The notes under the pieces are model-generated. The model did no database searches and had not been told where the DNA came from. It worked only from the letters and a program-made list of their open reading frames with translations. From NCBI GenBank assembly GCA_946618745.1, contig CAMOLN010000068.1, forward strand, positions 1 through 6,027: 6,027 nt of DNA, written 5' to 3'. The stretch's first letter is position 1. Each line of letters starts with the position of its first letter. This stretch comes from an uncultured Alphaproteobacteria bacterium (lineage in GTDB: Bacteria > Pseudomonadota > Alphaproteobacteria > RF32 > CAG-239). This document shows positions 1-6,027 of this stretch, one piece after another. A program made the position numbers and the translations under genes.

Positions 1-102
1 TTGACGGCAAGGACCGCACCATTCAGCCCAAAAATCGACCAGAGCTAAACCTTTTGATTTCAAAACAGTGTTCTCAAACTCGTTATCATTAATAGATTTC
101 AT
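1..102 (-). CDS. trxA: Thioredoxin, N-terminal part (gene cut by left edge)
   Basis: This is the first 34 codons of a thioredoxin, a small cytoplasmic disulfide reductase that is recharged by thioredoxin reductase. Seen directly: residues 21-34 read [14 protein letters not shown], which contains the classic WCGPC redox motif with active-site cysteines at 29 and 32, preceded by the VDFWA beta strand typical of the family. The ATG lies at 100-102 on the minus strand. A Shine-Dalgarno-like AAGGA (109-113) sits 6 nt upstream, and no earlier in-frame start is needed. The gene lies downstream of htpG on the same strand but has its own near-consensus promoter in the 100-bp gap, so it is probably transcribed independently, possibly with read-through from htpG. 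The rest of the protein is outside the window. A thioredoxin-domain protein other than TrxA cannot be excluded, although the short N-terminus without a signal peptide favours TrxA. Confidence 0.88.
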   Translation of the reverse strand, partial: MKSINDNEFENTVLKSKGLALVDFWAEWCGPCRQ

Positions 103-152
103 AGTCTTTCCTTTCGTTAAATTGTTGGATGGTATAATTAAATATAGCTCTT

Positions 153-180
153 ATTTTATACAAATAAACAGCTTTGTCAA
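153..180 (-). promoter_or_regulatory. Sigma-70-type promoter for the thioredoxin gene
   Basis: On the minus strand a perfect -35 box TTGACA (175-180) is followed after 16 bp by TAAAAT (153-158), a 5/6 match to the -10 consensus. The expected transcription start is near 145-147, giving a leader of roughly 45 nt before the thioredoxin ATG at 102. The -35 box lies just past the htpG stop codon (203-205) and shares its first bases with an 8-T run on that strand. Confidence 0.7.
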
Positions 181-202
181 AAAAAATCTTTATATATCAG
201 GA

Positions 203-2053
203 CTAAACGGCTTTTTCTAAGTTGTTTAGAATATATTGACTGATTTTTTGCGCATAAAATGATGGATCAGAAACGGTTTCTCCCTCAGCGACCTTGGCTT
301 GATCGAGTAGAACCTTAGAAGTTTCTTCAATCAAAGATTTGTTTTTATCATCCATTATCAATTCGCTGAGTTTAATGATTAAGGGATGATAGGGATTAAG
401 TTCCAAGATTCTGGTGGAGGCAAAAGCAGTCGGTTGTTGGTGGTTGCGCATTAATCTTTCGAGATGAAGGCTCATTTGTCCGTCTGCTACGGTTAAACTT
501 ACCGGAGAAGTGGTTAGTTTTTCCGATGAAGTTACTTTACCGAGTTCGTTTTTGAATAAATCAGACATGAAATCGATTAATTTTTTTAGGCTGCCTTCAT
601 CAGCTTTTTGTTCTTTGCGTTCCCAGTTCATATCCATGTCGGCTTGAGTTATGTGTTTAACGGCAAATCCTTTGTAATTAGGCAGAACTTGCGGCCAAAA
701 TTCGTCAATAGGATCATTAAGCAGTAATACTTCAATTCCTTTTTGAGTAAAAGCTTCAAGTTGAGGAGAATTGCGTAAAACATTAATATCATCGCCGGTA
801 ATGTAGTAAATAGTTTTTTGATCTTTAACTGCTCGGGAAATATATTCATCAAGAGTGGTGAGATGGTCGGGAGAATTGGTGGTATGAAAATAAGAAATTC
901 CGGCCAAATCTTCGCGATTGGTGAAGTCTTCATAAATTCCTTCTTTTAAGACAATACCGAAATTATTCCAAAATTTGAGGTAATCATCATAATTTTGGGA
1001 ACGTTTTTGCAATTCTTTTAATAGACGTTTTACCGTGCCGCTTTTGATTTTTTCCAAGAGAGGTGAATATTGTAACATTTCGCGTGAGATGTTGAGCGGC
1101 AAATCGGCACTGTCGATTATGCCTTTTACGAAACGGAGGTAGTTAGGCATAAGAGAATCGATTTTATCTGAAATAAATACCTTGTTGATGTAGAGTTTTA
1201 AGGATTGTTTTTTATCCGGTTGGAATAAATCATAAGGGGCTTGCGAAGGAATATATAGAAGTCCGGTATATTCAATATTACCTTCGGCTTTAAAATGTAA
1301 GGTTAACCAAGGTTCGTCAAAGTTGTGGGAGATGTGTTGATAAAAATCCTTGTATTGGTCGGAAGTTATTTCTGACTTTGGTCTGGTCCACAAAGCAGAA
1401 CCTTTGTTTACGGTTTCTTCGCCGGCTTTGCCTAAATCCAATATAATCGGGTAAGCAATATGGTCGGAATAAGTGCGGATGATTTGACGAAGATAAATTG
1501 TGTCACAATAATCTTTGGCATCTTTTTTAAGGAACAACTTTATAGAGGTGCCACAGTGATCTCTTTGAGATTTGTTTATTTCAAATCCATCAATGCCGTT
1601 AGATGTCCATTGCCAAGCCTGGTCATCATCAGCTTTACGGGTGATAATTTCGACTTTGTCGGCTACCATAAAAGCAGAATAGAATCCGACACCGAATTGT
1701 CCAATCAGTTCGCAAACACTGCCATTATCTCCGGCATTTTTAACAAATTCGGCTGTTCCTGATTTGGCTATTGTGCCGAGGTGGGATATTAAATCATCTT
1801 TATTCATACCGATACCGTTATCGGAAATGGTGAGAGAATTTTCTTTTTCATCAGCTTTGAGGATGATTTTAAAATCGTGGGCATATTGCGATAGGTTAGG
1901 ATTGGTTAAAGCCCAATATTTTAACTTATCGCAGGCATCAGAGGCGTTGGAAATAAGTTCACGTAAGAAGATTTGTTTTTCCGAATATAAAGAATTTATA
2001 ACGATATCAAGCATTTTACTGACATCGGCTTGAAAGGCAATTTTATCACTCAT
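203..2053 (-). CDS. htpG: Chaperone protein HtpG (bacterial Hsp90)
   Basis: This is an ATP-dependent cytosolic Hsp90 chaperone that works as a homodimer, usually with the DnaK system, in folding and heat tolerance. The product is 616 aa, against about 620-630 usual for bacterial HtpG, and appears intact. Seen directly: the N-terminal GHKL ATPase domain has the Hsp90 signature LRELISNASDACDKL (30-44), with catalytic Glu32 and Mg-binding Asn36, then DNGIGM (78-83, ATP-contacting Asp78), the lid region HLGTIAKSGT (91-100) and GQFGVGFYSAF (118-128). The middle domain has LPLNISREMLQ (318-328), whose Arg324 matches the ATP gamma-phosphate-contacting arginine of the family. The last ~120 residues form the dimerisation domain. 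The start at 2051-2053 (MSDKIAF) is chosen because AAGGAG (2061-2066) lies 7 nt upstream. An in-frame ATG at 2075-2077 would put that Shine-Dalgarno inside the coding region and add 8 non-conserved residues. The SDACDKL-type signature and overall wording resemble alphaproteobacterial HtpG. No clear GC-rich terminator follows the stop. Confidence 0.97.
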   Translation of the reverse strand: MSDKIAFQADVSKMLDIVINSLYSEKQIFLRELISNASDACDKLKYWALTNPNLSQYAHDFKIILKADEKENSLTISDNGIGMNKDDLISHLGTIAKSGTAEFVKNAGDNGSVCELIGQFGVGFYSAFMVADKVEIITRKADDDQAWQWTSNGIDGFEINKSQRDHCGTSIKLFLKKDAKDYCDTIYLRQIIRTYSDHIAYPIILDLGKAGEETVNKGSALWTRPKSEITSDQYKDFYQHISHNFDEPWLTLHFKAEGNIEYTGLLYIPSQAPYDLFQPDKKQSLKLYINKVFISDKIDSLMPNYLRFVKGIIDSADLPLNISREMLQYSPLLEKIKSGTVKRLLKELQKRSQNYDDYLKFWNNFGIVLKEGIYEDFTNREDLAGISYFHTTNSPDHLTTLDEYISRAVKDQKTIYYITGDDINVLRNSPQLEAFTQKGIEVLLLNDPIDEFWPQVLPNYKGFAVKHITQADMDMNWERKEQKADEGSLKKLIDFMSDLFKNELGKVTSSEKLTTSPVSLTVADGQMSLHLERLMRNHQQPTAFASTRILELNPYHPLIIKLSELIMDDKNKSLIEETSKVLLDQAKVAEGETVSDPSFYAQKISQYILNNLEKAV

Positions 2054-2060
2054 TTTAGAA

Positions 2061-2066
2061 CTCCTT
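2061..2066 (-). promoter_or_regulatory. Ribosome binding site that fixes the htpG start
   Basis: AAGGAG on the minus strand, 7 nt upstream of the ATG at 2051-2053. It supports the MSDKIAF start over the in-frame ATG 24 nt further upstream. Confidence 0.85.
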
Positions 2067-2080
2067 AAATAAATCATTTA

Positions 2081-2115
2081 CTAATAAGTTAGGTATTTTT
2101 TTTGGTTAATGCAAG
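2081..2115 (-). promoter_or_regulatory. Candidate heat-shock (RpoH-type) promoter of htpG
   Basis: On the minus strand CTTG (2112-2115) is followed after 18 bp by CCTAACTTA (starting at 2093). This is close to the alphaproteobacterial RpoH pattern of a CTTG -35 element and a CyTATnT-like -10 element at 17-18 bp, with one mismatch in the core -10. It would start transcription around 2080-2084 and give a leader of about 30 nt carrying the AAGGAG site. The same bases can be read as a weak sigma-70 promoter (TTGCAT, 17 bp, TAACTT; 3/6 in each box). That htpG belongs to the heat-shock regulon in many proteobacteria is known; its use here is inference. Confidence 0.4.
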
Positions 2116-2176
2116 TTTATGCTTGATTTATTTTCATTTAAGTAATAAGTTTAATAGCGATTTAACATAACTTAAT

Positions 2177-2180
2177 GGAG
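2177..2180 (+). promoter_or_regulatory. Ribosome binding site that fixes the ferredoxin start
   Basis: GGAG lies 9 nt before the ATG at 2190. It overlaps the in-frame upstream ATG (2175-2177), which has no comparable site of its own, so the downstream ATG is preferred. Confidence 0.65.
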
Positions 2181-2189
2181 TTTGATATT

Positions 2190-2423
2190 ATGGTATCTGT
2201 TGTTAATGATTCTTGCATTAAATGCAAAACTTGCACGGAAGTTTGTCCGGTTGATGCTTTTCACGAGGCTGATGATATGTTGGTAATTGATCCTGATACT
2301 TGCATCGATTGCGGTGTTTGCATTTCGGAATGCCCTCAAGAAGCCATTACCCCTGAAGATGATGCAGAGGAAAAATGGATTAAATATGCTCAGGAGAATG
2401 CAAAGAATCTTCCGGCAGCTTAA
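2190..2423 (+). CDS. Short FdxA-like ferredoxin with two 4Fe-4S cluster motifs
   Basis: A 77-aa cytoplasmic bacterial-type ferredoxin, a low-potential one-electron carrier whose redox partner is not identifiable here. Seen directly: Cys9-x2-Cys12-x2-Cys15-x3-Cys19-Pro and Cys38-x2-Cys41-x2-Cys44-x3-Cys48-Pro. All eight cysteines fit two regular [4Fe-4S] clusters. The protein is acidic, with a DDAEE stretch at 57-61, followed by a tail EKWIKYAQENAKNLPAA (61-77). The framework (VVNDSCIKC, CPVDAFHE, MLVIDPDTCIDCGVC, ECPQEAI, EKW...NAK..P) resembles the proteobacterial FdxA family. Classical FdxA is about 105-115 aa and, as remembered, has CxxCxxxxC in its first motif, typical of 7Fe ferredoxins. 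Here the first motif is contracted and the C-terminal extension is mostly missing. The start is ATG 2190 (MVSVVNDSC), placed by the GGAG site and by family alignment; ATG 2175 would add five residues. It is followed by a terminator-like hairpin and then the kinase gene on the same strand. Confidence 0.92.
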   Translation: MVSVVNDSCIKCKTCTEVCPVDAFHEADDMLVIDPDTCIDCGVCISECPQEAITPEDDAEEKWIKYAQENAKNLPAA

Positions 2424-2438
2424 TTTTAAGTCTGTTCA

Positions 2439-2480
2439 GGCTCCTCTATGGATTTTTCGATAGGGGAGTCTTTTGTTTTG
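2439..2480 (+). terminator. Rho-independent terminator-like hairpin after the ferredoxin gene
   Basis: Left arm GGCTCCTCTAT (2439-2449), 10-nt loop (2450-2459), right arm ATAGGGGAGTC (2460-2470). This makes an 11-bp stem with two G-U pairs, followed by a T-rich run TTTTGTTTT (2471-2479). It lies 15 nt past the ferredoxin stop. The Shine-Dalgarno of the next gene starts only 6 nt after the T-run, so the next gene must rely on read-through or on processing at this hairpin. Confidence 0.75.
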
Positions 2481-2495
2481 TGGCGGAGATAAAAA

Positions 2496-3518
2496 ATGAC
2501 AAAAGAAAATAATGTAATTTATTATGATGTGGTCGGTGTCGGTAATGCGATTGTCGATGTGTTGGCTAAAGTAGGTGATTTGTTTTTAAGCGAGCGCAAT
2601 TTACCCAAAGGACAGATGAAATTGTTGGAGGCGGCTGATGCCGGACAGATTTATGCCGATATTGTGCCGGAGAGAGAAGTTCCGGGAGGCTCGGCAGCTA
2701 ATACAGTGGCGGGAATTGCTTCTTTAGGCGGAGCACCGGCATTTATAGGTAAGGTGCATGATGATGAATTAGGGCAAGAATTTACCCGTGATATAGGTTC
2801 ATCAGGAGTTGACTTTTTTACTCAGCCTTTAAAAGAAGGACCGATGACCGGACGTTCGATAGTGTTGGTAACACCTGATGCAATGCGCTCAATGTTTACT
2901 TATTTAGGGGCAAATAAGCATTTAAGCGTTGAGGATATTGATGAGAATATTATCAAAGCCAGTTTGATAACCTATATTGAAGGATATATTTTGGATTATC
3001 AGAGCGGTATGGAAATTGCGCAAAAAGCAGCGAAAATTGCTCATGACGCCGAACGCAAAGTGGCTTTTTCTTTGTCAGATGTTAATTGCATTAAAGGCAA
3101 AGAAGAAGTTATTATTAATTTTATTAAAGAAAATGTAGATGTATTGTTTGCCAATGATGAAGAAATTTGCACTTTATTTAAGGGGCAAGATTTCTATGAA
3201 TGTTTAGATTTGATAAAGCCTGATGTTGAAATAGCTGCAATTACTCGCGGAGCCAAAGGTTCGGTAGTGGTTAACGGTCGTATCAAGATTTTTGTTGAGG
3301 CAGAAAAGGTGGAAAATGCCGTAGATACTACCGGAGCTGGAGATTTGTATGCAGCAGGTTTTCTTTATGGTATGACACAAGGTCGCTCGTTAGGGACTTG
3401 TGCTATTATCGGATCAATTGCGGCCGCTGAAGTGATAACACATTACGGAGCAAGGCCGGAAGTGTCATTGAGAGGATTGGTGCGTAACAAATTGTTATCG
3501 TATGGTATAAAACCATAG
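2496..3518 (+). CDS. PfkB-family carbohydrate/nucleoside kinase, probably adenosine kinase
   Basis: A 340-aa soluble ribokinase-fold enzyme that transfers the ATP gamma-phosphate to a sugar or nucleoside. The best guess is adenosine to AMP in purine salvage. Seen directly: GNAIVD (16-21) at the N-terminal substrate strand, PfkB signature 1 region PGGSAANT (63-70), and signature 2 DTTGAGDLYAAGFLYG (277-292), where Asp283 of GAGD is the expected catalytic base and the glycines form the anion hole. NDE/E at 220-223 fits the Mg/ATP region. The whole reading (NAIVDVLA, GGSAANT, FIGKV.DDELG, TYLGA, YIEGY, FANDEE, ITHYGARPEVSL) matches the adenosine-kinase-annotated PfkB proteins common in alphaproteobacteria. 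Substrate choice cannot be proven from motifs; ribokinase, fructokinase or another sugar kinase are alternatives. ATG 2496 has GGAG (2485-2488) 7 nt upstream. The gene is on the same strand as the ferredoxin gene 72 bp upstream and converges on pgk. Confidence 0.93.
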   Translation: MTKENNVIYYDVVGVGNAIVDVLAKVGDLFLSERNLPKGQMKLLEAADAGQIYADIVPEREVPGGSAANTVAGIASLGGAPAFIGKVHDDELGQEFTRDIGSSGVDFFTQPLKEGPMTGRSIVLVTPDAMRSMFTYLGANKHLSVEDIDENIIKASLITYIEGYILDYQSGMEIAQKAAKIAHDAERKVAFSLSDVNCIKGKEEVIINFIKENVDVLFANDEEICTLFKGQDFYECLDLIKPDVEIAAITRGAKGSVVVNGRIKIFVEAEKVENAVDTTGAGDLYAAGFLYGMTQGRSLGTCAIIGSIAAAEVITHYGARPEVSLRGLVRNKLLSYGIKP

Positions 3519-3532
3519 TTAATCAAATATAA

Positions 3533-3560
3533 AAAGAGCCGCTTAATCAAGCGGCTCTTT
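3533..3560. terminator. Bidirectional terminator between the kinase gene and pgk
   Basis: A perfect 12-bp stem, AAAGAGCCGCTT (3533-3544) with AAGCGGCTCTTT (3549-3560), and a 4-nt loop AATC, lies in the 60-bp gap between two convergent genes. On the minus strand the stem runs into a U-rich tract (UUUUUAUAUUU), so it is a strong terminator for pgk. On the plus strand the tract is only UUU followed by AAGAUUAU, so termination of the kinase transcript is probably weaker. Confidence 0.88.
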
Positions 3561-3578
3561 AAGATTATATGAATTGAA

Positions 3579-4790
3579 CTACTTTTTCAATACGGCTACG
3601 CCGGGGAGTTCTTTGCCTTCCATCCACTCTAAGAAGGCACCACCGGCGGTTGAAATATAGGTAAATTTATTTTCAACTTTCGCGTTAGCCAAAGCTGATA
3701 CGGTATCACCGCCGCCGGCAACCGAAACGATTTTGCCTTGTTCGGTCAATTGTGCAGCATATTGTGCAACTTCATTGGTAGCGGTGTCAAACGGCTTCAT
3801 TTCAAACACGCCTAAAGGTCCGTTCCAAACAAGAGTTTTGCATTCGTCTAACTCGGTTTTTATCGCGGCGATAGTTTTAGTGCCGACATCAAGCATACTC
3901 CAACCATTGTCGGGAATATTATTGACGTCAACGGTTTCGTGTTTGGCTTCGGCTTTAAATTCTTCGGCGATTACAACATCTTGCGGCAAAATGATTTTGC
4001 AACCATTGGCTTTAGCAGCTTTCATAATTTCAGCAGCAGTATCGAGCATATCCGGTTGAACTAAAGAATTTTTTTCATTAACGTTTTTGATGCCGGACGC
4101 ACTCATAAAGGTATGAGCCATACCGCCGGAAATAACCAATTTATCGACTTTTTTAATTAAATTGTTGAGTAAGTCCAATTTGGTTGAAACTTTGGATCCG
4201 CCAACAATTGCCATTAAAGGACGTTCGGGGTTGTTTAATCCTTTGGTTAAAGCGTTGATTTCTTCTTCCATCAAACGACCGCAAGATGACGGACGTAAGC
4301 GAGCCGCAGCAACCATTGAAGCGTGGGCGCGGTGAGCAGTGGAAAAAGCATCGGAGACGTAAACATCAACGTTTTTAACTAATTTTTGAGCAAAATTTTC
4401 ATCACCTTTACTTTCTTCTTTGTAGAAACGTAAATTTTCCAACAACAAAACTTCGTCAGATTTCATGTGTTTGATAGCTTCTTCAACATGAGGACCGATG
4501 CAGTCATCAACAAAAATTACCTTTTTGTTCAAAGCTTTTTCCAAGTCTTTAACGATATGAGTCAAAGAATTAGCCATATCGCCTTTGCCTTCGGGACGAC
4601 CTAAGTGTGATGTTATTACAACTTTAGCACCTTTGCTGATCAATTCTTTAATTGTCGGGACAGTGCGGATGATACGTGCAGTATTGGTAACTTGAAAATT
4701 TTCATTCATCGGCACATTTAAATCGGCACGCAACATAACAACTTTGCCGTTTAAATCACCTAAATCATCGATTGTTTTGTATTCACTCAT
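3579..4790 (-). CDS. pgk: Phosphoglycerate kinase
   Basis: A cytoplasmic glycolytic enzyme that interconverts 1,3-bisphosphoglycerate plus ADP and 3-phosphoglycerate plus ATP. The product is a 403-aa monomeric two-lobed kinase of normal length. Seen directly, in order: RADLNVP (21-27, PGK signature), substrate-binding SHLGRP (61-66), LLLENLRF (115-122), DAFSTAHRAHAS (147-158), GGSKVSTK (197-204), NGPLGVFE (323-330) and the phosphate-binding GGGDTVSAL (358-366) with STAGGAFLE (380-388). All key substrate-binding basic residues are in place. The start at 4788-4790 (MSEYKTI) is supported by AAAGGA (4799-4804) 8 nt upstream. An in-frame ATG at 4854-4856 would translate through the intergenic hairpin and is rejected. 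The gene lies 68 bp downstream of gapA, the usual gap-pgk order, separated by a terminator-like hairpin. It ends at the bidirectional terminator, so any fba gene is not next to it as it often is elsewhere. Confidence 0.98.
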   Translation of the reverse strand: MSEYKTIDDLGDLNGKVVMLRADLNVPMNENFQVTNTARIIRTVPTIKELISKGAKVVITSHLGRPEGKGDMANSLTHIVKDLEKALNKKVIFVDDCIGPHVEEAIKHMKSDEVLLLENLRFYKEESKGDENFAQKLVKNVDVYVSDAFSTAHRAHASMVAAARLRPSSCGRLMEEEINALTKGLNNPERPLMAIVGGSKVSTKLDLLNNLIKKVDKLVISGGMAHTFMSASGIKNVNEKNSLVQPDMLDTAAEIMKAAKANGCKIILPQDVVIAEEFKAEAKHETVDVNNIPDNGWSMLDVGTKTIAAIKTELDECKTLVWNGPLGVFEMKPFDTATNEVAQYAAQLTEQGKIVSVAGGGDTVSALANAKVENKFTYISTAGGAFLEWMEGKELPGVAVLKK

Positions 4791-4798
4791 TATATTAT

Positions 4799-4804
4799 TC
4801 CTTT
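4799..4804 (-). promoter_or_regulatory. Ribosome binding site that fixes the pgk start
   Basis: AAAGGA on the minus strand, 8 nt upstream of the ATG at 4788-4790. It lies one base after the T-run of the gapA-pgk hairpin, so no promoter fits between hairpin and ribosome site. Confidence 0.75.
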
Positions 4805-4805
4805 C

Positions 4806-4842
4806 AAAAAAATTAAAGCTCCTGCTTGAGTTAAGCAGGAGC
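4806..4842 (-). terminator. Terminator-like or attenuator hairpin between gapA and pgk
   Basis: Read on the minus strand: GCTCCTGCTT (4833-4842), loop AACTC (4828-4832), AAGCAGGAGC (4818-4827), then TTTAATTTTTTT (4806-4817). The perfect 10-bp GC-rich stem and U-rich tail are textbook for intrinsic termination 16 nt past the gapA stop. Because pgk starts directly after it in the same direction, the likely roles are partial termination that lowers pgk relative to gapA, or a 3'-end stabilising structure for gapA mRNA. Confidence 0.82.
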
Positions 4843-4858
4843 CTTAAGCTAAACAATT

Positions 4859-5896
<1,038 letters not shown>

Positions 5897-5906
5897 TTAT
5901 AATCAG

Positions 5907-5937
5907 CAAAAGTAACAAAAATTATTATACGGTGAAA
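5907..5937 (-). promoter_or_regulatory. Bacteroidetes-type promoter candidate for gapA
   Basis: On the minus strand TACTTTTG (5907-5914) matches the Bacteroidetes -7 consensus TAnnTTTG exactly. TTTC (5934-5937), 19 bp upstream, is a 3/4 match to the TTTG -33 element. The implied leader is about 30 nt, A-rich and without a Shine-Dalgarno, as is usual in that phylum. No good sigma-70 pair in this position was noticed. Confidence 0.55.
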
Positions 5938-5942
5938 TTTTG

Positions 5943-5950
5943 TACCTTTG
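5943..5950 (+). promoter_or_regulatory. Bacteroidetes-type -7 box before the surE-like gene
   Basis: TACCTTTG matches TAnnTTTG exactly. No TTTG was found at the expected distance upstream for a -33 element. The box ends only 6 nt before the ATG at 5957, so the transcript would be leaderless or nearly so if this box is used. Confidence 0.45.
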
Positions 5951-5956
5951 CGACCT

Positions 5957-6027
5957 ATGGAACAAAGGGAAATTCTCATTACCAACGACGACAGCATCCA
6001 GGCGCGCGGCATTCACCTGCTCGCCAG
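5957..6027 (+). CDS. surE: SurE-like 5'-nucleotidase, N-terminal fragment (cut by right edge)
   Basis: The first 23 codons read MEQREILITNDDSIQARGIHLLA. SurE proteins are metal-dependent phosphatases that hydrolyse 5'- and 3'-nucleoside monophosphates. They start with ILxTNDDGxxAxGIxxL, where the two adjacent aspartates bind the metal. Here ILITNDD (6-12), with Asp11 and Asp12, and A-RGI-LL all fit; Ser13 replaces the usual glycine, a variant believed to occur in the family. The gene is divergent from gapA, 87 bp away. Third positions after the first few codons are GC-rich (AAC GAC GAC AGC ATC CAG GCG CGC GGC), unlike the genes left of about 5760, and there is no Shine-Dalgarno. Only 71 bases are visible, so the name rests on this N-terminal motif alone. 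Confidence 0.72.
   Translation, partial: MEQREILITNDDSIQARGIHLLA

Larger units (their letters stand above)
2054..2189. other. Divergent AT-rich spacer between htpG and the ferredoxin gene
   Basis: This 136-bp spacer must hold the promoters of both divergent genes. The minus-strand candidate is listed separately. On the plus strand no convincing -35/-10 pair was found: TTGATT (2123-2128) has only TAATAA at a too-short 14 bp or TAAGTT (3/6) at 17 bp. A 9-bp direct repeat, TAATAAGTT, occurs at 2082-2090 and 2143-2151. A short inverted repeat CAAG-N6-CTTG lies at 2112-2125. Both are compatible with chance in such AT-rich DNA. Confidence 0.5.

Noticed and set aside
649..933. Minus-strand open frame inside htpG in another frame
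   Set aside because: It overlaps the intact HtpG middle domain entirely. Its hydrophobic, low-complexity translation is a frame artefact.
1460..2033. Open frames on the plus strand opposite htpG (1460-1762 and 1764-2033)
   Set aside because: They run antisense to well-conserved HtpG motifs, show no recognisable domain and have no supporting ribosome sites. They are shadows of htpG.
2051..2077. Longer htpG product starting at the ATG at 2075-2077
   Set aside because: The AAGGAG ribosome site would lie within the coding region, and homologues begin at or near MSDK.
2082..2151. 9-bp direct repeat TAATAAGTT (2082-2090 and 2143-2151) as a regulator site
   Set aside because: Low-complexity AT-rich spacer, only two copies and no symmetry. 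Chance is a sufficient explanation.
2054..2189. CIRCE/HrcA heat-shock operator in the htpG upstream region
   Set aside because: No TTAGCACTC-N9-GAGTGCTAA-like inverted repeat is present.
3733..4059. Plus-strand open frame opposite pgk
   Set aside because: Antisense to conserved Pgk C-terminal motifs, with no recognisable protein.
4788..4856. Longer pgk product starting at the ATG at 4854-4856
   Set aside because: It would translate the terminator hairpin and the Shine-Dalgarno. The 22 extra residues are not part of the Pgk family.

Overview
The window carries housekeeping genes and no obvious accessory system. Positions 1 to about 5760 look like an AT-rich alphaproteobacterium. The adenosine-kinase-type PfkB protein, the FdxA-like ferredoxin, HtpG, Pgk and the thioredoxin start all read like alphaproteobacterial family members. 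Genes in this part have Shine-Dalgarno sequences, a near-consensus sigma-70 promoter stands before the thioredoxin gene, and a possible RpoH-type promoter stands before htpG. This placement rests on remembered family sequences, not on a search. A small-genome or gut-associated alphaproteobacterium is a guess.

Layout, left to right. A thioredoxin gene (minus strand) is cut by the left edge. Next is htpG (minus), then a 136-bp AT-rich divergent spacer. A short 8-cysteine ferredoxin gene (plus) follows, then a terminator-like hairpin and a PfkB-family adenosine kinase gene (plus). A strong bidirectional terminator separates this kinase from the convergent pgk gene (minus). Upstream of pgk on the same strand is gapA, with a terminator-like hairpin between the two. 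At the right edge, divergent from gapA, is the first 71 bases of a surE-like gene (plus).

Function. GapA and Pgk catalyse consecutive glycolytic steps (glyceraldehyde-3-phosphate to 1,3-bisphosphoglycerate to 3-phosphoglycerate), and gapA-pgk is a common operon order. HtpG and thioredoxin both serve protein quality and redox homeostasis. The ferredoxin is a small electron carrier. The kinase probably acts in purine or other nucleoside/sugar salvage. No shared pathway links the last two to their neighbours.

The most notable feature is a break near position 5760, inside gapA. The first ~36 codons of gapA and everything to their right are GC-rich at third positions, lack a Shine-Dalgarno sequence, and carry Bacteroidetes-type promoter boxes (TAnnTTTG) on both strands. 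The rest of gapA has the AT-rich codon use of pgk and htpG. Either the contig is a metagenomic chimera joined at a conserved part of gapA, or a real recombination or transfer junction lies there. The GapA protein as a whole resembles Bacteroidetes/enterobacterial-type GAPDH rather than the usual alphaproteobacterial form, which makes both readings possible. No CRISPR array, insertion sequence, tRNA, rRNA or riboswitch was seen, and no stretch over 300 bases lacks a gene.
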